This document shows positions 25,540-35,006 of a stretch of 64,000 nucleotides of DNA, piece by piece; position 1 is the stretch's first letter, and each line of letters starts with the position of its first letter. The translations under genes were made by a program, and so were the position numbers. This DNA comes from Algoriphagus sp. AGSA1. Lineage in GTDB: Bacteria > Bacteroidota > Bacteroidia > Cytophagales > Cyclobacteriaceae. The DNA lies in the NCBI RefSeq assembly GCF_021390545.1, contig NZ_JAJUWR010000021.1, forward strand, positions 53,794 through 117,793, read 5' to 3'. The notes under the pieces were generated by a model. It did not search any database. It worked only from the letters and a program-made list of their open reading frames with translations, and was not told where the DNA came from.

Positions 25540-27104
25540 TACCATTCCACTGATATTGTTTCTTCCATCCAGGGCAATTTGATGATGCCTATACTCCATG
25601 GAAGTCTGTCCAGAAGTATGTCAAAAGCCATTCGCTGAATGTGTAGTTGATAGCCTTTATGCACTTTTTTTAGAATCCCTTCTCTGGCGAAAAACCCTTC
25701 GGATACCATCTTTCCTGATTTGCTTTTTAAGGCCGTCCACTGAGTGGCCATGCTTTCCAAAAGAAGGTTTGTTTCGTTGAGGATTTTTGGGTCTAGCTCT
25801 CCCGTGAAGTCAATAGTTTCCGCAGTTTCCAAACCGCATAAAATTTTATTCAGAAGCAAGTCCTGCTCTTCCCATTCCAATTGCTCGGGCATCATGGACT
25901 GGAGAACGATAGCAGCAGTGGATTTTGCAGAATCTGAAACGAATTTTCCGTTTTTCACAAATCCTAGATTTGTGAAAAATCTGGGTAAAAATGCCGCGGT
26001 CAACACTAGTCCAGCATTGTGGATAACTTTTTTTTCATCCTCTTTAAAATTGAGGTGTTTTAATGCGGATTTATCTTGATTTTCCTGGTTGATGAGAAGG
26101 TTTTCGGTTGTGAATAAGTTTTTTTTGTCCGAAGTTATCTGCACTATTGATGCATAGACTTTATCCCAAAAATCTCCCCATTCAGTTTCAAAAAGGATTT
26201 TTCTTTGTTTATAAATTTTTTGAAGTTCCCGCTGAAAACTTTGTTTTTCTTCTTTTGTATAGCTTGATCGCTGCTGAAATGTTATCCACATTAACTTGAT
26301 TAAAAAGTCAGCAAAAAGTGCTTCTTTTTTGGAGATTGTATCTGACAAAAGTCTAAATCCTTTAGTTAGGAAGGATTTGAATTCACCATCCTTGCCATAG
26401 CCAGCAAACAAAAAATATGCTACTAGTCTTTTTTGGATTTCTGCTTTAGTGATGGACTTAGTTTTAGCGTAAACCAAAAGAATTTGGGATATGGATGAGA
26501 GGTTTGGTTCAGCACCAAAATCAACTTTTAATTTCCCTAGAACTAAATCCTTATTCTTTTGTAGGATCAACTGGGCGATTCTTTTAGAAGTGGCCCAGGA
26601 AATGGGATTTTTAGCTAACCAAGTCTTTAGCCGATCTGGATTTTGATCTAAAATCCTGTGGAAGATTTGAGCTACCGAGAATCCAATTTTGGAACTTGCA
26701 AACCAAGGCAGCGTTCCTTTTTGCAGAAAGTAAATCAACACTTCCCAATCAGATTCCAGAGACTCTTTTCCGTTCTTTTGTGCTGGGCCTGGGTCTTTGA
26801 TTTTATCTGTGTTCAGGTAGGTTTGCTCCACATAGATTTTTCTCAGTTGCTCTTCCAGCGTATTTCGTAATCGCTGTTGCATCAGATCCACAGGTAGGTC
26901 CTTTGGGATTCTGCCTAGATCCAAGTCTAGTTTTTCAATGCGGATGGGACTTCTCACTTGATCATATTCATCCATCACTTGCTCCATGACAGGTATCAGA
27001 TGTTGGTAATAGATTTCCTGAAGGCTTTTTTGCCCAGCAAGAGCAGCTGTTTTGTTCCCAAATTCAGCAGCTAAAATCTGTGTATGGATCAAGTGACTGC
27101 CCAT
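25539..27104 (-). CDS. eCIS tape-measure protein (CIS_TMP family, Afp14-like)
   Basis: The N-terminal 95 residues match the CIS tape-measure pattern: HLIHTQILAAEFGNK, then VMEQVMDEYDQ, SPIRIEKLDLDLGRIP and LRNTLEEQLRKI. The rest (521 residues in total) is mostly helical and charged, as expected for a protein that sets tube length by running inside it. It sits between the 1215-aa gene (its ATG overlaps that stop by one base) and the ATPase gene (TAATG overlap). It is shorter than Afp14 tape measures. Confidence 0.85.
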   Translation of the reverse strand: MGSHLIHTQILAAEFGNKTAALAGQKSLQEIYYQHLIPVMEQVMDEYDQVRSPIRIEKLDLDLGRIPKDLPVDLMQQRLRNTLEEQLRKIYVEQTYLNTDKIKDPGPAQKNGKESLESDWEVLIYFLQKGTLPWFASSKIGFSVAQIFHRILDQNPDRLKTWLAKNPISWATSKRIAQLILQKNKDLVLGKLKVDFGAEPNLSSISQILLVYAKTKSITKAEIQKRLVAYFLFAGYGKDGEFKSFLTKGFRLLSDTISKKEALFADFLIKLMWITFQQRSSYTKEEKQSFQRELQKIYKQRKILFETEWGDFWDKVYASIVQITSDKKNLFTTENLLINQENQDKSALKHLNFKEDEKKVIHNAGLVLTAAFLPRFFTNLGFVKNGKFVSDSAKSTAAIVLQSMMPEQLEWEEQDLLLNKILCGLETAETIDFTGELDPKILNETNLLLESMATQWTALKSKSGKMVSEGFFAREGILKKVHKGYQLHIQRMAFDILLDRLPWSIGIIKLPWMEETISVEW

Positions 27105-30100
27105 TATTTGCCCAGTAGTTTGTCGATCAATTTCGCTTTGGTGTCAGAAGTGGCTACTTCTATTGACTTCTCTTCCGAGATTTTGAGCAGCGTGTCTTTT
27201 TTAAAGATTTCCAGATCTTTTCTGCTGATGGAAGAATCAGTGGTGGAGGCTTTGAAAGTTTCTACCAATAGGTTTTTATCAGCGCCAGGGAGATAGGCTA
27301 CTTTCTTTGCATCCAGGTATTTTCTCAATTCTGCCTCTGGTAGTTTTGCTGCATCGACTGTGATGGATTCCCTTCTTCTTGCACCGCAATTATAGGCTTG
27401 AAATTCTTCTATATAATTGGCATACTCTTCAGGACTTAGATTGGAGGTATCTACCCCAACACTTTCCAAAATCATTTTTAGAAATCCTGGATTATTTGCC
27501 AAGGATTCACGAAGCTCAGTGGATGTAAACCCAGCAGTGGGCCGTATGCTTTCCAAGAGATCATTTATTACATCCGGTAAATTTCCAGATGAATTGCTCA
27601 GTCGTCGATCCTTAGCGATCATGCGGATAAAGCCTTCATCCCAAGTGGAAATAATCGCAGTAGAATAGCATTCTCTAGCTGGAATGGCACTAGGTGCCAT
27701 CGTGATGTTGACCACCTCTTGGCTACAAACCTTTATTTCCTGATTTTCAAATCCTTTCTGTTCAAATAGCAATGTTTGATTTGGTGAAGGAAACTGAATT
27801 TCATAAGTACCATTATCACTGGTGTAAGTGTCTATTTCAGTGTCCTTGATGGAAACTCTAACTTGATACATAGACGAACCATCTACAGTGGTAACTCTAC
27901 CCCTTACACCCATAGAAGTACAATCCGGAGTGATTATGCCACCACAATTCTTGGCCTGATGATCCAAAATTGTCTGCTCGGATTGCTCCCAACTTAGATC
28001 CGTATTAGGAAGCCCAAGACATTCTAGGAGTTTCAACCGGGACTCATTTTCTTCCAAAACCCCGGATCGTAATTCCTCAAGTGTAAAGCCATTCGTTTTT
28101 CTGAGACTCTTTAGCAACTGATCAAAAGGATCTGTTTGGGACTCCTTATCGTATTTTATATGCCTATCATCAAGTGTTTGCCTTACGAATTCTAATCCCC
28201 AGCATTTCAAGACATCTAGAGAATAGCATCCCTGTTCGCCTCGAACCCAGATAGTCACTTTTCCCTGATCGCTCTCCTGGTTTTCCTTGTCTCTCAAAAT
28301 GTATTGGAAGGAATCAATTCCAGTGAAGCCGGATGCTGAGGTATATCTGAAACTGTTGCTTTCCGGATCTTTTTCCACTTTGCCATTTTGTACCGAGCTT
28401 TCACTCACTTGGATCACTTCATAGTCACGTCCATTGGTCAAGAAATCATTGAGTGTGATATCAATTCTGGTGGTTTTCTCTGTAAAGGCAATTGCGTAAT
28501 CCGGTCTTGCAAATGGAGGCAAAACAACGCTGTTTTCACCACAAGGATCTATGCAAGGCGTGCATTCGCAGCAATAATAAGGGAGGCTGAAGTCACCTAT
28601 AATCCGCTTTTTCTTGGGATCATGAAGTAGGAAAAATGTTCCGTTTTTGTACACTCCGGCTTCATGTGTCAAGCCATTGTGTTTTTTCAGATAATTGGCA
28701 AACTGATTGGCCTGGATCAGGACTTTTATTCTGGATTGATAACTGAGGTAAACTCGCTGAAGTTTGGCAAAGAAAAGAAGATCCAAAATCTGATAAAGGA
28801 AAGGGGAAATCCTAGCCAGAATCCCGTTGATAAATTCAAGTTCCTTCTCATTCCCATCCTTCACTTTTATTTCCTGAAGAAGCTTTTGCTCAATGAATAC
28901 AAAATCTATCAATAGCTGCAAGAGTTGTTTGTATGCAGTTTGGAAAGCAAGCCAATTGAGGTCTTTTAGACATTCTGGAAGTGCCTTCGCCATAGACAAT
29001 AGCATTTCTACTGTCTCGGAAGCTTTGATATAGAATTCGTCATCGGTGAAATCATCCTCCCCTCCCTCTTGTTTTGCGTATTCAGTCACATAATCAAAAA
29101 GATCCTTTAGATCCTGAATGAACCCGGCGACAATCCTTCGTTGGTAAGCATATTCTTCCTGTAAGTCATTCCAGCCGCAATCCTCCAGATAGTCAGTTTC
29201 CTCACTTTCTCCCAAGTGAAGGACTTCCACATGTATAGGTAAATTGAACTGGAGGACCAGTTTTTTGATCTGGTTCACCGCTGCGTCCAATTCTTTGCTT
29301 AGATGTCCCTCGATTCTTAGAAAAGGATATTCCTCAATGTCATAGAACAAGGGCGTTTCCAAAGTAGATTTCGCTTCAGTTACTTCCTCATCTGGCTGAT
29401 TGTCGTAAGACTGAATACCGGCTCTATAGGTACTGTGCAGTTGGGAATTTCCTGGATCCACCCAGTTTTCTTCCAATGAAAACCAATTGGAAACGGAGCT
29501 TTTCGACTTGATTTCGTAATAATAGGGGATGGCCCGGTCAGCTAATTTCCCAAGCTTTTCTCCTGATGGTGTGATTTTGATAGGGAATTTTTCGCTTTCT
29601 CCTTTTTTGAAAATCCCTGTTTCCAGCTTTTCAATCAGCATAATCATTCTGCGATGGCGCTGAATACAGGTTTCTGCTAATAATTTCTGGAGATTGTAAA
29701 TCGGCGGCTGCACAAAGCCATGTCTGTATTTCAGGAACTGTGCTTGGGTTTCTGAACTGGTTATAGCCCTTCCCAACATCAGGTGAAGCGGAAAAAGGGA
29801 GCTATCGGTGACACAATTGTACCAAAGCTCCATAGCCGATTTTCTAAACTCGCTGTAGGCTTTGACCAGTTCTTTAGCAAAATCCCAGAGGTATTGGATG
29901 CCTTGAATATCATCTGGGCTTGCCTCGGTCATAGCCGTGATTTCAGCGATTTTATTCTGGATAGCAGCTGATTCAAGAGGATTTCCGAAGCTGTAGCTTT
30001 TGTTCAAAATCGGCTCAAAAAGCTTGTAAGAAAGATTCACGGCCTCAAAAAATTCCTTGCTGAGGGTTAAGGCGATGTATTTTTGGTAGTGCTTGACAAA

Positions 30101-30751
30101 AGCGCCAAATTCATTTGCCTCCGGATTTCCCGGATAGAAAAGCGGTTTTTGGACAGAGAATTCCGGCAAATCCAAAACATTTGGAAAGGGGGATTTGACA
30201 TTGGAGGATTCTGTCAGAATCTTGTCGAGATCAGCTCCGCTTACTACCAATCGCCTAAGTGTCAAAAGCCGGTCCTGACCACGATCATCACAGGCATTTC
30301 CGAGACAGGATTTGAGGTCTTTGTCAAAAATCTCTATAAAAATCAGTACATATTTATCATTGAGAAAATTGGCAGGATTAGTCAGTTTTTTAACGTCAGT
30401 ACTGTCTGTAGGAATTTCGGGAAGTAGTTCAAAAAGAGTCGCTTCGTAGTCTTCGTTTTTGAAAGGCTTGTAATCTACCCCTTCAGGTAGGGAATAGGGT
30501 CTGTAATGCGTGGCTTTGAAGTTACCTGCTTGGATCAAAAACCCCTCAGAAGTAATCCCCAAACCTTTGGTGATCTGCAATCCCTGCGGATAGGGTTGCA
30601 CCTGCATGCCGCAGACGATTCCCATACCGATAAGCTTCGATCGGGTGAGCCTTCCCTGCTGATCTAAATAGGCTGCGAGTTGGTTGAGCTGGGTGCTGGT
30701 GAGCACTTGGCTTCCTTCAAAAATCGGATAAGTTGAAATGATCTGGCTCAT
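27104..30751 (-). CDS. eCIS-associated 1215-aa multidomain protein
   Basis: The N-terminus (ISTYPIFEGSQVLTSTQLNQ, then LIGMGIVCGMQV) probably anchors the protein to the baseplate. A long helical region follows. Residues about 740-835 form an Ig/cadherin-like beta domain. Two copies of a helical domain of about 100 residues, each starting CYS and ending YNCG or KNCGG, lie at about 842-940 and 1028-1128. A carboxypeptidase-regulatory-like beta domain lies between them. The C-terminus has two HeH/SAP-like helices (ELRKYLDAKKVAYLPGADK; SDTKAKLIDKLLGK). It sits between the Afp12-like and tape-measure genes, where Afp encodes its fibre protein. A fibre, adaptor or lumen role is inference. Confidence 0.65.
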   Translation of the reverse strand: MSQIISTYPIFEGSQVLTSTQLNQLAAYLDQQGRLTRSKLIGMGIVCGMQVQPYPQGLQITKGLGITSEGFLIQAGNFKATHYRPYSLPEGVDYKPFKNEDYEATLFELLPEIPTDSTDVKKLTNPANFLNDKYVLIFIEIFDKDLKSCLGNACDDRGQDRLLTLRRLVVSGADLDKILTESSNVKSPFPNVLDLPEFSVQKPLFYPGNPEANEFGAFVKHYQKYIALTLSKEFFEAVNLSYKLFEPILNKSYSFGNPLESAAIQNKIAEITAMTEASPDDIQGIQYLWDFAKELVKAYSEFRKSAMELWYNCVTDSSLFPLHLMLGRAITSSETQAQFLKYRHGFVQPPIYNLQKLLAETCIQRHRRMIMLIEKLETGIFKKGESEKFPIKITPSGEKLGKLADRAIPYYYEIKSKSSVSNWFSLEENWVDPGNSQLHSTYRAGIQSYDNQPDEEVTEAKSTLETPLFYDIEEYPFLRIEGHLSKELDAAVNQIKKLVLQFNLPIHVEVLHLGESEETDYLEDCGWNDLQEEYAYQRRIVAGFIQDLKDLFDYVTEYAKQEGGEDDFTDDEFYIKASETVEMLLSMAKALPECLKDLNWLAFQTAYKQLLQLLIDFVFIEQKLLQEIKVKDGNEKELEFINGILARISPFLYQILDLLFFAKLQRVYLSYQSRIKVLIQANQFANYLKKHNGLTHEAGVYKNGTFFLLHDPKKKRIIGDFSLPYYCCECTPCIDPCGENSVVLPPFARPDYAIAFTEKTTRIDITLNDFLTNGRDYEVIQVSESSVQNGKVEKDPESNSFRYTSASGFTGIDSFQYILRDKENQESDQGKVTIWVRGEQGCYSLDVLKCWGLEFVRQTLDDRHIKYDKESQTDPFDQLLKSLRKTNGFTLEELRSGVLEENESRLKLLECLGLPNTDLSWEQSEQTILDHQAKNCGGIITPDCTSMGVRGRVTTVDGSSMYQVRVSIKDTEIDTYTSDNGTYEIQFPSPNQTLLFEQKGFENQEIKVCSQEVVNITMAPSAIPARECYSTAIISTWDEGFIRMIAKDRRLSNSSGNLPDVINDLLESIRPTAGFTSTELRESLANNPGFLKMILESVGVDTSNLSPEEYANYIEEFQAYNCGARRRESITVDAAKLPEAELRKYLDAKKVAYLPGADKNLLVETFKASTTDSSISRKDLEIFKKDTLLKISEEKSIEVATSDTKAKLIDKLLGK

Positions 30752-30762
30752 AATCGTAGTTT

Positions 30763-33700
30763 TTAAAATTCTCCCAATGATGAAGAGTTGAGAATAATGG
30801 AGTTTTCCAAGTTGTCATCCTCGTCGCAATCGTGTAGTGTGCCGACAGGATAGACATTTCGGATTTGTGCCAAGGCTTCAATCAGCCCTGTAAGTGATTC
30901 TGAGAGCTTTTTCGGCTCTTTCTTGACCTTTAGCGATTCCAATAGCCATATTTTCCAGGCCAGTTCCAGCGCTTTCATATGCTTTGGGTGAATCCAGCAA
31001 ATCGTCAAAAAGACATGTGCCGGAGTTTCCCGCTTGATTTTTTTCTCAAGAAACCTTCTGAAGTCGGTGCTGGTAAACCTTCCTGCCCAATAGGGTAGAA
31101 TCACGTGTGCCATGCAGGTATAAGGATCCTCCAAGGTGCAGACGCATTCATCTTCCGAATGTGGATCCAGCAAGCGATCCTCTATCGTTTCAGTTACCAG
31201 ACCACCCATTCCATCCGGAACTTTGAATTTTCCCTTCATCTTCGGACGAAGCAGGATGTGCTCTATCAGATGCGTGCCTTCATGGCTGAAAAATTCCCTG
31301 ACGAAAAACTGCTGAACTTTCTGAACAGCGATTTTTTCTGCTCCTCCTGCTATTCGGAATTGATCTCCGGACACCGAGAGCACTTCAAATTGTCGGGTCA
31401 AAATCACCATTCCGCCAGGTTGTTCTTCCGTGTTTTCTGGATCTTCGATCAGATCTTTTCTTGGTTCGGATTTGGTCACCAAAACGGTGTTTCCGTCAAA
31501 TTCCTTTACTTCATGAATGGTGTAGTAAATCAGGTGTTCGGTTTCTCCCAAAAGAAATTGAACCTCAAAATCATCGAAATTTTCAAATAGGGAAGCATGA
31601 AGACCCGCTAGGATAATTTCATGCTTTGGTAGATCGAGTCCGATTATTTCAAAAGCTCTTTCGAAGTGAATTTGATCGCCTTTTTGTGGGAATGGGGCAG
31701 CTTTTAGGTCTATAAAGGGTCCCTTCGCACTTGCTTCAGAAATAGTCATTTCCAGTGGATCGAACCCACCCTGAACCAGCCAGGCATCACCCCAATCTCC
31801 GTTTTGTATGGCCGTGGCCAAAGGAATATTGAAATCAGCATCAAAGCTTTTTGCCAAAACACCACCCCGGATGGGATCCGTCAAGGAGAATTTATAAGGC
31901 GAACCATAAGGAGCTGGATCAGGAACATAAGCTCCATCAATCACTCCAGCGGTGCAAATCTGCCAAATGAGTTCTTCCAAATGCTCTTCTGCCAGTTCCT
32001 GAAGTTCCGTTTCCGAAGGATCTCCAGAAACTTCTACCTCCTGGCTCCCCTCCAAAAGTTGATTTCCCTGACCAAATGGCGCATCAAAAAGGGTATATTC
32101 AAGCAAATATTTTGGAGGTTCCGGAGCTAAACTGATAGTGATATTCGCCTGCCAAAACGCATCTAAAGCCAGACTTAAATTTTTTCGGTTGGCCAAGGGA
32201 TTGTTTAAAAATTCATTCCTCAGAATAGCCCAAAGCTCGGTTAAAGCCACTTCGGCATCTCCACCAGGAGTATCGTCCCCAAAATCTACTTTGGTGCTTT
32301 TTCCGACTAAGTTGCCTTCCCAAAGCAATTCGAAATAGAAGCCGGCATCACCTAAGCTGATCTGGAAATTCTCTGGATTTGAACCCAAAAGCAAGACAGT
32401 TTCCAATGCTTCTAAAGCTTTTTCTTGAGTTTGGAAATCTGCCGATAGCTCAAATACCAAGGTGTTCAACTCATTTTTGACCTCAACTTTCCAACTTTCT
32501 CCAACTTCTGAGATTTCAAAAGCAGGGGAGAATCGGAGCCAAGAAACTGGTTTCTTTCTGATTCCCATCAGTCCTTGGATCCGGTTTTCCAGTCCAGACA
32601 GATTCTCCTGATGCCAAAAGCTGTCGGCGATTTTATAATCGAAACCCTTGCCTCGTTCAGAAGAAATTTTAGGATAGTTATTGAGAAAAGCCAGTTTATC
32701 TTCAATCAGTCTAGTCTGTCCTTCGGTAGGATTCAGACGTAAAGCCAAAAGCCCATAATCTGTAAACTGCTCCGCAAATCTCCCAAGCAAATGATCCAAA
32801 AATCGGTTTCTCCTGACGTAAAAATCTTCCTTGCTTTCTGTGATTTCAGCTATAGAATCTTTCAGGCCGATCAGATCTTTCCAAAGCGGATTCCCATCCG
32901 GAACCAAGCCTTCAAGACTTTTGGAGAAATAGGTGGCATCTATCAGTGGATTTCCGAAGGCATCTTTTTCCTCATTGATGGAAAATAGATGACGGACATT
33001 TGCCAGCTGACTGAGGTAATTTACCAATAGCTGTTCAAACACCATCAGGAAGGCTTTCAGCTGTTTTACCTGGGCTGAATCTGGTCTTCCTTGGGATTTG
33101 GGAAGCATTCCTGCCTCAGTGATTCCATAGACCAGAGGAAAATCATTCTGGACTGATTCATAATCATCAGGATCCTTGAAGCTTCCCCTTGGCAAATCAA
33201 AATCCAGTGTTGGATAATAGATTTTTTGTTTGCGTTCAGAAGCTCTGTACTCAATTAAAAGATCCTCTACCTTTTCCCGATTAGCCCGGAAAGGGAGCTC
33301 TTCTTTGTAATAAGTGATTTTTGAAAGTTCGGTATTAAGCCTTGGTACATAAAACTTATCCACAGCCAATTCCAAGCACCAACGAACGCTTTTCGAGGCG
33401 ATTGCACCCGATTCATTGTCCTGTGGTTTGTTGGCAATTTGTATACTTTTCACTGCCTCCACTCCATCAATATCCATGATAATGTGGATAAGATCAGTGA
33501 CGTGAATGCTGGATTTTCTATCGGCTTTCGCCAGATCTTCCTCATCTATGAATCCATGTTTCAGCAGTGGGCCTTCAAAAAGCTCCTCGGTCGGAATACA
33601 CTGCGTTTCTTCCCAATTTCCCAGATACACCTGATCATCGTCCATCAAAACAGGAGATGGGAAGTTTGGCGTGAGGAGAATTTCGCAAAGGGCAGCGTTC

Positions 33701-35004
33701 TTTGGGTCAGTCTTGAGCTCTAAGATTTCATACATACCCACATTACCACCCGAGCCGATAATACTGACTTTGGACTTAATCTTCGGGTAAGCTTCTTTTG
33801 GAATTTCTATCCAGATTTTGGCTGGGTTTTGTTGGATTTTTGAGATGGGCAAAGCTTCATCCTTGCAGCGATTCAGCATTTCCTCCAAGTCATAAAAATT
33901 AACCTGAGGCGAAAGAAATTCACTGATCGCCTGGAAAATCAAGGCCTCGGTTTCATTGATCGGCGCATTTGGAGAAAGCTCAATATCTGCGCAAACGAGT
34001 ATCTCCTCCACTCGCAGGGCATGGAAATTCACAAAGTCCTCGCATAGGTTTCTATGGGCATGCAAACTCGCCTTTGCAGCATCAAGGATTTGGTTGATTT
34101 TGGCAACTTTGGCCAGATAAAGCGTCAAAATGCCTTCTGGACTGGAGTAAACAAATTGGTTTACCTGATTAGAAAGTGCCCCCAATCCATCCAAAGGATC
34201 TAGTCCTTCTGCTACCAGTTTTGTCCCTTTGATCTCGATCAGATTACTGGGACTCAGATCAAAATCCATGAAAATATCATCAGGGACATTCTGGAATTGT
34301 ATTTCTATGGCATGGATGCTTTTACGGATCGAAACAGGATCAGCCCAATCGACTTCTGGAGAGTCCCATCTTGGAAATTCCACTTGGATATCGATCACTA
34401 CGCCAGCTATATCAGGGTGCTCATCCACCTCGATCTCCATGCTGAGTTTGTTTTCATTGAGATCGCCAAGGTTTTCGGTCGTATCAAATTCCAGTAAAAC
34501 ATCATAGAGAATGCCTAGCTTCAAGGCTTCTTCTGCGCTAGGATAAGGTTTATATGCTAGTTTTTTCTCCTTTCTATCAGGGAAAATCTTAATCTCATTG
34601 GAGTCACGGATGATGAGCCAGGCGTTTTTAATCCCTGCTTGAGGACAAATTAAATCTTCTTCGTCTACCACTTCCACATCCATCAGGAGCTTGCGGTAAT
34701 CATTAATCGTGACCGGAGTGCTGGGAAGAATCTGTGAAGCTTTGAAAAATTGATTGCTCAGACTCCCGCTTTCATCCGCCAAAAGATCCTGAACAGGAAA
34801 GTTGCTTCTATATCCTAAGTCGGTGATGGCATAGCAAAGCACTTCCAAAATGGTGATTCCCGGGTCATGGCTGTTGTAATCCGTCCAGATTTTACCGGAA
34901 ATCCGTTGGATATAGCTGATGGCTTCTGAGCGTAACAGCTCATAATCCATGCTTTTTTGGATGGGTTTAGCTTTCGATATGGTGATTGATTTTTCCATTG
35001 TCAT
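30763..35004 (-). CDS. eCIS baseplate protein, Afp12-like
   Basis: This 1413-residue protein has near its N-terminus the baseplate-wedge motif WTDYNSHDPGITILEVL (about residues 40-57). This motif recurs in gp6/gp7 (gpJ)-like eCIS wedge proteins and is followed by CYAITDLGYRSNFPVQDLL. The remainder alternates beta-rich and helical parts without recognised enzymatic motifs. The preferred start is the ATG at 35004, two bases after the preceding stop; a TTG at 35010 is possible. Size, position and motif fit the Afp12/PVC12 wedge component that links sheath and baseplate. Confidence 0.82.
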   Translation of the reverse strand: MTMEKSITISKAKPIQKSMDYELLRSEAISYIQRISGKIWTDYNSHDPGITILEVLCYAITDLGYRSNFPVQDLLADESGSLSNQFFKASQILPSTPVTINDYRKLLMDVEVVDEEDLICPQAGIKNAWLIIRDSNEIKIFPDRKEKKLAYKPYPSAEEALKLGILYDVLLEFDTTENLGDLNENKLSMEIEVDEHPDIAGVVIDIQVEFPRWDSPEVDWADPVSIRKSIHAIEIQFQNVPDDIFMDFDLSPSNLIEIKGTKLVAEGLDPLDGLGALSNQVNQFVYSSPEGILTLYLAKVAKINQILDAAKASLHAHRNLCEDFVNFHALRVEEILVCADIELSPNAPINETEALIFQAISEFLSPQVNFYDLEEMLNRCKDEALPISKIQQNPAKIWIEIPKEAYPKIKSKVSIIGSGGNVGMYEILELKTDPKNAALCEILLTPNFPSPVLMDDDQVYLGNWEETQCIPTEELFEGPLLKHGFIDEEDLAKADRKSSIHVTDLIHIIMDIDGVEAVKSIQIANKPQDNESGAIASKSVRWCLELAVDKFYVPRLNTELSKITYYKEELPFRANREKVEDLLIEYRASERKQKIYYPTLDFDLPRGSFKDPDDYESVQNDFPLVYGITEAGMLPKSQGRPDSAQVKQLKAFLMVFEQLLVNYLSQLANVRHLFSINEEKDAFGNPLIDATYFSKSLEGLVPDGNPLWKDLIGLKDSIAEITESKEDFYVRRNRFLDHLLGRFAEQFTDYGLLALRLNPTEGQTRLIEDKLAFLNNYPKISSERGKGFDYKIADSFWHQENLSGLENRIQGLMGIRKKPVSWLRFSPAFEISEVGESWKVEVKNELNTLVFELSADFQTQEKALEALETVLLLGSNPENFQISLGDAGFYFELLWEGNLVGKSTKVDFGDDTPGGDAEVALTELWAILRNEFLNNPLANRKNLSLALDAFWQANITISLAPEPPKYLLEYTLFDAPFGQGNQLLEGSQEVEVSGDPSETELQELAEEHLEELIWQICTAGVIDGAYVPDPAPYGSPYKFSLTDPIRGGVLAKSFDADFNIPLATAIQNGDWGDAWLVQGGFDPLEMTISEASAKGPFIDLKAAPFPQKGDQIHFERAFEIIGLDLPKHEIILAGLHASLFENFDDFEVQFLLGETEHLIYYTIHEVKEFDGNTVLVTKSEPRKDLIEDPENTEEQPGGMVILTRQFEVLSVSGDQFRIAGGAEKIAVQKVQQFFVREFFSHEGTHLIEHILLRPKMKGKFKVPDGMGGLVTETIEDRLLDPHSEDECVCTLEDPYTCMAHVILPYWAGRFTSTDFRRFLEKKIKRETPAHVFLTICWIHPKHMKALELAWKIWLLESLKVKKEPKKLSESLTGLIEALAQIRNVYPVGTLHDCDEDDNLENSIILNSSSLGEF

Positions 35005-35006
35005 AA

